From positions 2,728,001-2,792,000 of the forward strand of contig JALJCQ010000017.1 in the NCBI GenBank assembly GCA_023091665.1: 64,000 bases of DNA, written 5' to 3'. Below the pieces are notes generated by a model that searched no databases, was not told where the DNA came from, and saw only the letters and a program-made list of their open reading frames with translations. A program made the translations under genes and the position numbers. Positions 21,668 through 30,406 of this stretch are shown here, piece by piece; the stretch's first letter is position 1, and every line of letters begins with the position of its first letter. This stretch comes from Pythium myriotylum. Its lineage: Eukaryota; Oomycota; Peronosporomycetes; Pythiales; Pythiaceae.

Positions 21668-23671
21668 TCAACCAGCAGCTGCGGTTGGTGTTGAACTGAT
21701 TTCTCTTTTCGCGCGAGTCGTTTGCAGCAAATCGACGATGTCAGCGTGTCCTTCTCTAGAGGCGACGTCAAAAGCTGTTACGCCAGTTTTGTTTGCATGG
21801 TCGATGTCTGCGCCGGCCGCGATTAGGGTCTCGACAATGCCTACAAATCCGTAGAAAGCCGCGACAAAGAGCGGAGTGTCGCCGTCATTGTCGACAGGAT
21901 CCACGTTTACGTTTCGAGCGAGCAGCGTTTTCAGCAGATCGACGTTGTCTCGCGTTGAAGCGAGCGAGAGAGCGGTGTGACCAGCGATATTAATCTGTTC
22001 GAGGTTCTCAGTCTTTGGAAGAAGCATCAAAGCCAATTCTTCGTGGCCTCGATCGAGTGCTGTCATCAATGCGTTCATTCCGCTATTGTTGACAATCTGG
22101 ACGTCAGCTTCGTTTGCAAGAAGCAAATCCACTACGGGTCGGCGGCCGCCGTACGCGGCACAAGTAAGTGGCGTGTCTCCGTCGTTATCCACGTGATTGA
22201 CATTTGCACCAGCCTCCAACAACATACGCACAATCTCCAAATGGCCTTCTTGGGCAGCACCGATCAGTGCTGTGCACCCATTGCTTTTGACGTGGTCAAC
22301 TTCTGCGCCAGCTTCGATGAGCTTCTTCGTGATGCCCTCGTGGCCGTAGAACGCAGCATAGTTCAACGGTGACCACGTGTCTCCATCCATGTGATTGACA
22401 TCCACGCCAGCAGCAAGCAGTTTGTCAAAAACGACTTCAAATCCAAGCCAACAGGTCAGCGTCATCGGCGTCGTATTGTTCTCTGCCATGAAGTCGGGCT
22501 TCGCACCAGCGTAGAGCAGCATTAGAGCAATCACGGCGTTGTTACCGTGTAGCGCCATTGTTAGAGCCGTTTGGTTCGCTTCGCTGACTGCGTTTACGTC
22601 GGCGCCGGCGGCCAAAAGCGTCTCGACGATTTCCAAGTAACCTCGATAGCTGGCAAGAACCAATGCCGTGCTCCCATACGTCACGCTGAAATGGTCGACA
22701 TCTGCGCCAGCCTGCACCAGTATCTCCACGAGGTCCGGACGATTGTTTCTCATGGCGTAGATTAACGCGGTATTCTGGCTGGAGTCACAGACTTCGAGGT
22801 TGGCGTGGGCCTGAATCAGTCTCTCCACCATCCACGTGTAGCCTCGTCGCACCGCGACGATCAGTGGCGCACCAAACTCCTGGTTCGGGTAGTCAACATC
22901 CACAGGATGCGAGAGCACGAGGTCGACGACCGCCGGGTCGTCGGAGCGGAGCGCGGCACAGAGCGGACTCGATCCGGACGAGGTCTGGTGGCGCACGTCG
23001 GCTCCGTTCTCTAGCAGCAGCGTCGCCACGCCGAAGCTTCCAAAGTTGGCGGCCTCGACTAGCGGTGTTTCTCCTCGTGGGTCGACGCGGTTGACGCTCG
23101 CTCCCGCGGCGATCAGTCGCTTGGCGACGCCCGAGTGGCCTCCACGCGACGCGTACACCAACGGCGAGAGTCCGTCCGTGTCGACGCTGTCAATGTCGGC
23201 GCCAGCAGCGAGCAGGATGTCGACGACCTCGGCGTGGCCGTTGCCCACCGCGAAGCTCAGCGGCGAGCGCCCGTTGTCGTGGAGCAGGTTCGGGTCGGCG
23301 CCGGCGTTTAGCAGCAGCTCGACGACTTCTTCCTGGCCGTCCATGGCCGCGACGATGAGCGCCGTTCGTCCGTCCGTGTTGGCGTGGTCCACGGGCGAGC
23401 CGGCCTTGAGCAGCCTCGCGACGAGGTCAGCGAGCGAGTACGAGGCCGCGAGGATGAGCGCCGTGTTGCCGGCGGCGTTGGTGGCGTCGACGCGCGCGCC
23501 GGCGTTGAGCAGCGCGTCGACGACCGCGGCGTCGGCGAACGGGATCGCGTAGAGAAGAGGCGGCGTGCCGTGCTCGTTGGTGGCGTGGACGTCGGCGGCA
23601 TCGAGGAGCAGCAGACGCGCGAGAGCGCTCGCGTCGCGCCGCTCGATCGCTGCGAAGAGCTCCATGCGCAT
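21668..23671 (-). CDS. ankyrin-repeat protein (about 19 repeats)
   Basis: The protein has 667 residues from the ATG at 23671 (or the next ATG at 23665). It is made almost wholly of 33-residue ankyrin repeats (DxDGxTPLxxAAxxGHxxxVxxLLxAGAD), starting after MRMELFAAIERRDA. A short basic tail ends RAKREISSTPTAAAG. The frame stays open upstream to 24172, but that part has lost the repeat pattern and contains a 27-bp tandem repeat, so I exclude it. Ankyrin arrays bind proteins; the partner is unknown. No signal peptide or membrane segment is seen, so it is probably intracellular. Pyrimidine-rich CATTTCTTCTC just upstream resembles an oomycete initiator. Its closest relatives in the window are the ankyrin genes at 41351 and 44758. 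Confidence 0.9.
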   Translation of the reverse strand: MRMELFAAIERRDASALARLLLLDAADVHATNEHGTPPLLYAIPFADAAVVDALLNAGARVDATNAAGNTALILAASYSLADLVARLLKAGSPVDHANTDGRTALIVAAMDGQEEVVELLLNAGADPNLLHDNGRSPLSFAVGNGHAEVVDILLAAGADIDSVDTDGLSPLVYASRGGHSGVAKRLIAAGASVNRVDPRGETPLVEAANFGSFGVATLLLENGADVRHQTSSGSSPLCAALRSDDPAVVDLVLSHPVDVDYPNQEFGAPLIVAVRRGYTWMVERLIQAHANLEVCDSSQNTALIYAMRNNRPDLVEILVQAGADVDHFSVTYGSTALVLASYRGYLEIVETLLAAGADVNAVSEANQTALTMALHGNNAVIALMLLYAGAKPDFMAENNTTPMTLTCWLGFEVVFDKLLAAGVDVNHMDGDTWSPLNYAAFYGHEGITKKLIEAGAEVDHVKSNGCTALIGAAQEGHLEIVRMLLEAGANVNHVDNDGDTPLTCAAYGGRRPVVDLLLANEADVQIVNNSGMNALMTALDRGHEELALMLLPKTENLEQINIAGHTALSLASTRDNVDLLKTLLARNVNVDPVDNDGDTPLFVAAFYGFVGIVETLIAAGADIDHANKTGVTAFDVASREGHADIVDLLQTTRAKREISSTPTAAAG

Positions 23672-23844
23672 GGGGAAAGAGAAGAAATGAAGAAGAATCA
23701 AGAGAGATCTCGGGCCGTCTGATTCGCCAATGGAAGCGGAGACCGTGAGTCCCAAGGGTTCAGAACGACACGTGAGAAATGGCCACCTGCTGCGAGGAGA
23801 ATGAGAAAGAGAGAGAAGGCGTTTGGAGAGAGCTCGGCATGGTC

Positions 23845-23918
23845 TGCTGTCGTCCAAGGAGAGGCTTTGAATGCTGTCGTCCAAGGGGAGGCTTTGAATG
23901 CTGTCGTCCGAGGGGAGG
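23845..23918. repeat. 27-bp tandem repeat, about 2.7 copies
   Basis: The unit TGCTGTCGTCCAAGGGGAGG plus CTTTGAA recurs with one or two changes per copy. On the minus strand it reads as repeated LDDSIQSLP-like peptides in the frame upstream of the ankyrin gene. It sits in the degraded ankyrin remnant. Confidence 0.8.
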
Positions 23919-23939
23919 CGAATGGCTCGGAGATAGGAT

Positions 23940-24663
23940 TCTAGATCGGCACCAGCGGCGATCACCTGGTGGATCACGTCAGTGGCTTTGAAGACGCGTG
24001 AGATTGAGAATGATGTCTGGCCATGCGGCGTTCGATGGGTCACGTCGGTTCCATAAGCCGTCAGCACTGAGATGATCGCAGGAAGGTCATAAGCACTCCC
24101 ACCAGGTCTAAGTTTTTTTTCGTCGCGCCATCGATGATGAGAGGCGGCATGTCCCCCTTGCGCTGCGTACACTGACGACGAGAGTTGAAGCAGTTGTCAC
24201 TGTGAGTGATCTGTCCCTCCGCGAGGAGGATCCGCACGGCGTCCTCTTGTCCACGCTCAGCCTCGTAGCTCAGAGAGCTCCAGCCAGACACGATCTGATA
24301 CAGCAAGGTCGACGTTATAGTCGAGGAGCTACTAGATGCAGGTGACGTCGCCGTTGGAGGCAGCGATCGTCAGTGATGTGTGTGTGGCCGGGGCGAGCCA
24401 GCATGGAGTACCGTGTCGACCAGCTTCGGGTTGTGTTGCGATACGGCGAGCAGCAGTGCCGTGTCGCCGTCACAGTCGGCGGCTCCAGTCACGAGCAGCC
24501 CTTTGGACGATGGTCTCTTCCTCTTGAAGCATGGCGAAGGAGAGTGGCGAAATGCCAAATCTGTCGGTGGGGTACGTGTTGGCGCCGGCGCAGAATCAAA
24601 GAGGCAGAGATTGACGACGTGCTCGATGAAGTCGAAGCCACTGACGTTGCTGGTCTTGTCCAT
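23940..24663 (-). pseudogene. ankyrin-repeat gene remnant, frameshifted
   Basis: In shifting minus-strand frames the sequence gives GANTYPTDRFGISPLSFAML, DCDGDTALLLAVSQHNPKLV, LTIAASNGDVT, RGQEDAVRILLAEGQ and YGTDVTHRTPHGQTSFSI. These follow the order of the N-terminal repeats of the ankyrin protein at 41351-44416, for example DGNTALMLAVSQRNPHAV. Several frameshifts and stops break it. It lies head to tail with the ankyrin gene at 21668 and probably once formed a separate upstream copy. Confidence 0.75.
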
Positions 24664-26102
24664 CGTAGCGGCTGAGGAAGTGACATATTCTCAACTCAGC
24701 ATCACCTTATAACAGTTCTAAACTAATATATATTCAAATGTTATGATATCAATTGAGTACACATCATTAATTATAGAGATATATCAGTGTGCATAAAACA
24801 CAACTCAGAAACGACATAGATTATATTTAATATAATCTACGTCGTTTCTGAGTGGTGTGAAATTTGACGCCGATTTGGGTCGCTTGTTACCAAAGGCTAC
24901 GATTTTCTGGTCTGACCGATATCATCGTTCGAAAAGGATGAACCCCCTGCAGCAGGCTGCTTGATGCCCACTGTTCCCGATGGGTCGGGGCTCCACCTAT
25001 GGCGGCACAAAGGATCCCAACGTTCCTGACAACCAGTACCCATCCACGTGACCAAGGTTCTCAACATCGTGTCAGAATCGCCAAGACCAATATGCCGCAT
25101 GTCGCACACACGCATATATCTCAGCACTAACAACTTCACACGAAGTGCAAATCCCTCGATAACCAAGGAAACACCTTAGGAGTTACGACACGAAGTTCTT
25201 CTACAGAAGGCTATTTTCGCTACGCAGAAACAATCGCACGTCATGGATTCATCTCGCCAAAACGATACCCGAGCCTCCACTTGTTTGATACTTCCCTTGA
25301 CTCACAGTTTGTCTTGGCACATTTTTTATTTTATTTTTGGCTAAGTAACGGAATCTCTCTTCTTCACCCGCGGCACCTGACTCAACTCATTATTGATATC
25401 TGTAGATATGGAATTTCATGTACTTTGCGAAGCAATTTATGACCAGCTTGGAAGTTGATGGCAGCAGATGGCAAGGTGCTGGGGCAGTTGAGGTCGATGG
25501 CTGGATTTCCCAGATCTACCTACTCACTCGACCATGTGATGATGAATGTTGGAGTCTATTGTGTTACATCAGCGTGAACAACGATAGCTTTCACTCGACC
25601 ATGTGACCTGCATGGGCACTTGTGCTCAATTACCTGCAAACTATTTTACTAACATATCTATTCAGAACTTAGCAACCTGTCGACGAAGTGGGTTGAAACA
25701 TCGGTGTAGTAGTGAAGTGTATCCAGATAAATCTGGACACTATTGGGCCATACTGACCCATTTCTCAGCCTTTCTCACACCCTCAGAGGACTATAATCAC
25801 CTGACACTATCCAAGGTCGGAGTGGCGGCTGCTAGGACGCAGCCGAGAATAGAATTCACGGCCGCGAGGCCTCACCCCACAATGTCCCTTGGACTGCCGT
25901 GCATTGCACAGCGGGAGGATGGAGACGGGAATAAGACAGAGTTGAATTAGCTTAATGCCACGCAAAGCATGCGTTGGTGTGCTTTAGGAGTTCCAGCTCC
26001 CATGATGGTGTCCCCACCCGACTATTCCACGGTAGTATACTAGAAGTAGTTGTCGGAGGCTTCAAGTTGAACATGAAACTGTCTTATTCGAACGGACCGC
26101 TG
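24664..26102. other. intergenic stretch, AT-rich, with one strong hairpin
   Basis: No supported gene. The part at 24720-24860 is strongly AT-rich and contains the hairpin at 24803-24853. The last 60 bp (about 26050-26102) are homologous, inverted, to 37958-38015, the flank of the right-hand Crypton. Confidence 0.5.
24803..24853. repeat. near-perfect inverted repeat (hairpin)
   Basis: Arms of 23 bp, ACTCAGAAACGACATAGATT... against its complement, differ by one base and are separated by about 5 bp. AT-rich surroundings and size suggest a MITE end or foldback remnant. Confidence 0.75.
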
Positions 26103-26107
26103 ATGAC
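26103..26107. other. empty Crypton target site (ATGAC)
   Basis: ACGGACCGCTG-ATGAC-CTATATAC is uninterrupted here. In the right palindrome arm the same two flanks (read inverted) are separated by a Crypton carrying ATGAC at both ends (35605-35609 and 37951-37955 as GTCAT). This marks the pre-insertion state. Confidence 0.75.
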
Positions 26108-26188
26108 CTATATACTTCCATCTGGTGCGGTAACACTACATCAAAATCTGTAACTTCTCATACGCAAAGAATACCTTGTCGGCACTTC

Positions 26189-27583
26189 TTAAACGGCGTT
26201 GAAGGCCTTGAGCGCGTTGAGGCGGCCATAGCCGTACTGGTTGTTTGGAACAGCCGAGTCCGCGGTCTTGCCGCAAGTGTAACCCGAGGCAGCGAGCGTC
26301 GAGCGATCCGTGGTGGTCGTGAGTGCCGTCTTGATCTGGTCATAGGTGAGCTTCGGGTTCTTCCTCAGAAGCAGCGCAACCACACCCGACACGTGGGGAG
26401 CGGCCATGGAAGTGCCCGAGATAGTGTTGAAGGACGTATCGCTCGTCCTCCAGGCCGAGCGGATGTTCTGACCAGGAGCCGAGACATCCGGCTTGATGCG
26501 TCCAGGGACCGATGGACCCTTGCTGGAGAAGCTGGCGAGACCGTCGGCCGACGTCGTGGCGCCCACAGCGATGACGTTGGCGTCTTCTGCCGGAGAGCCC
26601 GCCGTGCTGCAGTCTGGACCAGAGTTACCGTTGGCGAAGATCGGGATGATGTTGGCCGCACGCCAGGTGTTGATCGTTTTCGCAAACCAGTTGTCGCCAC
26701 CCTTCGAGCCCCACGAGTTGTTAATGACGTTTGGTGCCTTGGTGCAGTCCTTGTTGGTGCCAGTCGCAGTGGTCGGGCACGTGAGGAACTGCGCGCAGGA
26801 AAGGATCGCCGCGTCCGTAGCGCCCTGGTCGTTGAAGGCCTTGCACGCAATGAACTTGGCGCCTGGTGCTACACCGAGGCCATTGGAACCGACCATCGAG
26901 CCGACCGTGTGTGTGCCGTGACCATCGTCGTCGTACGGCGTCGTCCTCCTGCTAATAGCATCGTACCAGCCGTAGTCGGAGCGGAAGTTGGCAGCGATGG
27001 ACGTGTGCGTGGTGCGCACACCCGTATCAAGCGAGCCGACGACAATGTTCTGACCCGTGTAGCCCGCCGCCCAGACACTCGGTGCCTGAAGCTTTGTGAC
27101 TCCCCACTCGTTCGCGAGGGGCTTGATGTTAGCCGTCGAGTTACTGAGAACCTCGATCTTGGGCAGCGGGATGATGCGCTCCTCGCGGATCTCGGCGATC
27201 TCTGGAAGGCCGGCGAGCTTCTCAACGAGCTCGATCGTCGCACCCTTGATCGACTTCTGGTTCGTGATCCAGAACGTCTCCTGCGACTCGTACAGGCTAC
27301 CAGCCTCCTTGGCCAGCAGAGCATCGAGGCTCGACTGCGAGGTCTTGGCGTTGGTCTCGAGCGAGGTGACGATGGCGGCGATCTTCTGTCCGCGCGTGGC
27401 GAAGTCGGCCTCCTTGACGGCATTCAACGCGTTGTCGACGCCAGCCTTGAGCGTGACCATGAGGTTGACAGTGGCCTGCTGACGGAGCGTACGGTGGACG
27501 CCGGCGTCGACGCGCGGCGTGGCGGAGGCGTCAGCCGCGAAGGCTAGCAGGGCGAGGAGAGGCGCGAACTTGGTGAAGACCAT
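26189..27583 (-). CDS. secreted subtilisin-like serine protease, intact copy B
   Basis: The protein has 464 residues. The signal peptide spans about 1-21 (ending ASA-TP) and the propeptide about 22-150. The catalytic S8 domain has Asp186 (GSLDTG), His222 (GHGTH), Asn320 (NGNSGP) and Ser392 (SGTSMAAPH). No linker or tail follows the catalytic domain. It is predicted to be a secreted endopeptidase. The start is the ATG directly after CCAATCCAAGA, about 35 bp downstream of an oomycete initiator-like element at 27618-27634. The unit 26103-27978 is tandemly repeated beyond a Crypton as broken copy C, with the same 392-bp upstream region. It differs from C in a few bases (for example Arg for Ser in LLLRKNPKL). 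Confidence 0.94.
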   Translation of the reverse strand: MVFTKFAPLLALLAFAADASATPRVDAGVHRTLRQQATVNLMVTLKAGVDNALNAVKEADFATRGQKIAAIVTSLETNAKTSQSSLDALLAKEAGSLYESQETFWITNQKSIKGATIELVEKLAGLPEIAEIREERIIPLPKIEVLSNSTANIKPLANEWGVTKLQAPSVWAAGYTGQNIVVGSLDTGVRTTHTSIAANFRSDYGWYDAISRRTTPYDDDGHGTHTVGSMVGSNGLGVAPGAKFIACKAFNDQGATDAAILSCAQFLTCPTTATGTNKDCTKAPNVINNSWGSKGGDNWFAKTINTWRAANIIPIFANGNSGPDCSTAGSPAEDANVIAVGATTSADGLASFSSKGPSVPGRIKPDVSAPGQNIRSAWRTSDTSFNTISGTSMAAPHVSGVVALLLRKNPKLTYDQIKTALTTTTDRSTLAASGYTCGKTADSAVPNNQYGYGRLNALKAFNAV

Positions 27584-27617
27584 TCTTGGATTGGAGGCTT
27601 GGCTTGAGTGCTGGAAG

Positions 27618-27634
27618 GCAAATTGCGAAGTGGG
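27618..27634 (-). promoter_or_regulatory. oomycete core promoter (Inr plus FPR-like) of subtilase B
   Basis: The minus strand reads CCCACTTCGCAATTTGC. This fits the oomycete YCA-N-TYY initiator followed by the CAWTTT flanking element. Transcription starting here would give a 5' UTR of about 50 nt. Confidence 0.65.
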
Positions 27635-27935
27635 TGTGAGCTGGTGCGGGATCCGAGTGGCTCGTTGGCGCGTATTGCAGGCGAAGACGGTTTGTCCTCG
27701 TGGGAGGGCTAGAGTATGTGGGTGGAGAGGATGCGTCGAACATACCGTAGCCCACTCGACTAACTCTAGTCGTTGGAGTATCTGATGTGTACTGTATTGT
27801 TCGAGGATGAACAGTTGCTGGCCTTTTTGGTGCTCATTGTGATGGTCTCCCTTTGATGAGTAGAGTAATCATCATGAGACTGATGATAATTAGGACCAAC
27901 TATCCGACTAATGATTAGTCGGCTATTAATAGTGC

Positions 27936-27954
27936 GGGTCATGAGTCATGACCC
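27936..27954. promoter_or_regulatory. 19-bp palindrome with a bZIP/AP-1 type core
   Basis: GGGTCATGAGTCATGACCC is a perfect palindrome around G27945 and contains ATGAGTCAT, the classic GCN4/AP-1 site. It lies about 355 bp upstream of the subtilase start. A second palindrome, CCGACTAATGATTAGTCGG, lies at 27904-27922. Both recur in copies C and D but not in copy E. Confidence 0.5.
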
Positions 27955-27974
27955 AATCGGATCCGTGTCCGTTG

Positions 27975-30325
27975 ATGACTGTTGGAAGGACTTTGTGGGA
28001 CGGAGTGGGAACACCGTAAATGTAACCGGTTATGTATGGTTACACTGTTCAACCTACACCGGTACTTGTATTTTGTTGACTACCTACTGGTTGGCATGCA
28101 CCTGACGTTGACGCTTTCGCAACTCGTTGACGACTGTACGCCAACCGAGCTGGGAGTGCCGACGTTTGCGTTGCTTTCCTGTCAAATCTGAGAGTGCAAT
28201 CGTTTCAGAAACTTCGTCGTAAACACGACAAGCGGTCTCAACATCCACGTTGCGTGCACTCCAGGCAGGATGTCCTCGTGCAGCACTCTCGAGACGGCTC
28301 ATCAGGAATCGCAGATCACTAAGTCGCTTCCTCGAGTTGGCTGAGCTCAGGTCGCTCGGTTGGACATGACGTAGTGGTGGGACGCTTGGCTTTGTGCCAC
28401 CGCAAGTCCACAACACCCACATCTGTCGAGGAGTTCCGTCGTGGAGCTGATAGTCCTCGGGGAGACGTCTGTACCTGCCTCCCCACGTATACAAAAAGAT
28501 CGTCGATTCGTCGGGCGTTGGAGAGGACTGTGTGTCAGGCTGGCAGCCGACTCGCACTTGTTCAACCAGGCCCACGAGACCGAGCTCTTGGAACGATGCG
28601 ATGATGGCGCGTTTGACTGCTGCTGCTGACGAGTGCGATTGCCCGTCGATGGCACTTACAACACCTTCCACGACTTGTTCAACAACGGTGGATCGTAGTG
28701 CCTGTAGTTCCTGCTCCACAGACCGTAGACGACCGAGCATGGCACAGTGAGGAGGCACACCAGAAGCAATCTGTGTTGGATCATCGGAGGCGATGCCGAC
28801 ACGCACGCGGTCGCGAAGTTGCTTGAGGCGATCGCCTGTCTGGAAGATCGGGGTTTGGAACAAGGGGTGAGCGGCGGGTAGTGTTGCGATCAGATAGTCG
28901 GAGTGGTACGCAAGCGCCGCGAGTGCGTGCTCGCAGACAAATCGAAGGTTCAACGGAACATCACCAAACGCGGTCTTGATGCCGAGCTTGACGAGTTCGT
29001 CGTTGTAGTCGAAACGGGGTGGGAGGGATGCAAAGAGCTCGCTGTTTGGTGGAAGACCGGACACCGTGCGACCAACATGCATGTCGCCAGCGCCCTGATA
29101 GCGAAGATATGTGTTTTGTACACCACCGAGAGACCAACCAGCACGAAGATGGACCGCTGTGGAGGATGGACAAGCAGTTGAACCGGATGAGCAGTACGTC
29201 GCCGAGCCTTTGCGGATTGAGTGAGTGCCGATGTCGTTTGAATCGACGCCACGTCGGAACAACTCTGCCTTCACTGCGTCTTCTTCGAGGAAAGCGTGCA
29301 GTAGCTTGCGGAATCGGTCGTATTGTGCCGATCCCGGGAACAAGCGGTCTTGGTCCACTGCAAACACAGCCCAATAGATCCCCAGCGCCAAGAGCGGACA
29401 GATACTTGGTCGTAGGGGGTTCGCGTAAATGTGACGAGGATCTCTTGGTCTGGAACCGGTTTGATCGTTCTTCATGTGCGCAAAAAACACACAGAAAGAA
29501 TCGTCCCGCCACTCGATGTGGCTTGTCATGATGCCCACTGTGTTTGCAGACCTGCACATGAGATTCCACGAGATCACAAGAAAGGCATGTGCGAACACCA
29601 TGTCCTTGGAGCTGGACTTCAACATCTGCGTGCAGATGAACTCATACATCTCCAGCGAGAGTGGATCCTTCCCGACCTTGACGGCAACGTCGCCATTCGC
29701 TGCTTGCTCGGCGGTACTACGCTTGAGGCCTCGAAAGTACGTAGTCAGCTCGGTCTGGAGCTCATTGCTCATCAGACAGCGATACTCTCGAAAGAGATTG
29801 AACAGCGCCGCCCGGTGGTTATTGAACGTTGAGAAGCCGGGGGGCTTTCCGTCGCGTTTGCGCAGGGTCAGGAGCCACTCCACAAAGTCTGCTGCTTGCA
29901 GCCGCTCGAAATCCAACGGAGGTCGGGTGTGGTCAACGTCAGCGTCGATCGCAGCGAGGATAGCTTTGCGCGTGCGACTGGGGTCGTGAAGCTGCTCCAC
30001 AAATGGTATCGGGATGAGGTTGCGCTTGTGCTGGAGCATCCACTGGACTAAAGCCGACCACGTCGCGCGATACGAGCGACGTGAAGTTGCTGATATCGTG
30101 TTCGCGCGAATGAGTGCGACACGTTCCCGTACACTTAGTGCCTCAGACGTCTCCATCTTTGTCTGTGGGATGCGAGGTACACAAAATCCTGTTGATTGCT
30201 CAAAACACTGAACGCCGAGCCACACAATAGCAATCAACAAAACCGATCAGTGGAAAAAATGATGACATCTGTCCCACAGAGCAACCCGATCAGCCGGTCT
30301 GATCCCATAAAAGTCTGATAATGAC
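27975..30325 (-). mobile_element. Crypton (stramenopile type), left copy
   Basis: It is bounded by ATGAC at 27975-27979 and 30321-30325, with a single tyrosine recombinase gene inside and no terminal inverted repeat or long target duplication. This matches Crypton DNA transposons, which integrate by recombining a circle into a short matching site. The right flank (CTATATACTTCC...) is that of the empty site at 26103. The left flank is the upstream region of subtilase B, not the flank found in the other Crypton copy. Confidence 0.82.
28084..30156 (-). CDS. Crypton tyrosine recombinase, left copy
   Basis: The protein has 690 residues from the first ATG of the frame (METSEALSV...), which has AAG before it; the frame is open further up only from a TTG. 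Catalytic residues of tyrosine recombinases are in order: Arg202 (MCRSANT), Lys230 (HMKNDQ), His312 and Arg315 (THSIRKGSA), Trp341 (AGWSLGG) and Tyr350 (VQNTYLRYQ). The N-terminal 150 residues fit the SAM-like core-binding domain (SRRSYRATWSALVQWM). The C-terminal 300 residues are charged, with a short helix around RLRSVEQELQALRSTVVEQ, and end in a basic tail KRQRQVHANQ; they may bind DNA. The frame is fully open and its translation equals that of the mirrored gene at 35774-37846. Confidence 0.92.
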   Translation of the reverse strand: METSEALSVRERVALIRANTISATSRRSYRATWSALVQWMLQHKRNLIPIPFVEQLHDPSRTRKAILAAIDADVDHTRPPLDFERLQAADFVEWLLTLRKRDGKPPGFSTFNNHRAALFNLFREYRCLMSNELQTELTTYFRGLKRSTAEQAANGDVAVKVGKDPLSLEMYEFICTQMLKSSSKDMVFAHAFLVISWNLMCRSANTVGIMTSHIEWRDDSFCVFFAHMKNDQTGSRPRDPRHIYANPLRPSICPLLALGIYWAVFAVDQDRLFPGSAQYDRFRKLLHAFLEEDAVKAELFRRGVDSNDIGTHSIRKGSATYCSSGSTACPSSTAVHLRAGWSLGGVQNTYLRYQGAGDMHVGRTVSGLPPNSELFASLPPRFDYNDELVKLGIKTAFGDVPLNLRFVCEHALAALAYHSDYLIATLPAAHPLFQTPIFQTGDRLKQLRDRVRVGIASDDPTQIASGVPPHCAMLGRLRSVEQELQALRSTVVEQVVEGVVSAIDGQSHSSAAAVKRAIIASFQELGLVGLVEQVRVGCQPDTQSSPTPDESTIFLYTWGGRYRRLPEDYQLHDGTPRQMWVLWTCGGTKPSVPPLRHVQPSDLSSANSRKRLSDLRFLMSRLESAARGHPAWSARNVDVETACRVYDEVSETIALSDLTGKQRKRRHSQLGWRTVVNELRKRQRQVHANQ

Positions 30326-30406
30326 CTATATACTTCCATCTGGTGCGGTAACACTACATCAAAATCTGTAACTTCTCATACGCAAAGAATACCTTGCCGG
30401 CACTTC

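Noticed and set aside
23672..24172. Extended N-terminus of the ankyrin protein at 21668
   Set aside because: The upstream 167 codons lack ankyrin pattern, include a 27-bp tandem repeat, and follow the cap-like start MRMELFAAIERRD found in other genes only from 23671.
25418..25950. Two short plus-strand frames in the AT-rich gap
   Set aside because: No recognisable domain or initiator element; lengths are expected by chance.
26393..27547. 384-codon open frame on the plus strand opposite subtilase B, and similar ones opposite A and C-E
   Set aside because: It mirrors the GC-rich codon pattern of the protease on the other strand, is Arg/Gly/Asp-rich without domains, and its promoter is absent.
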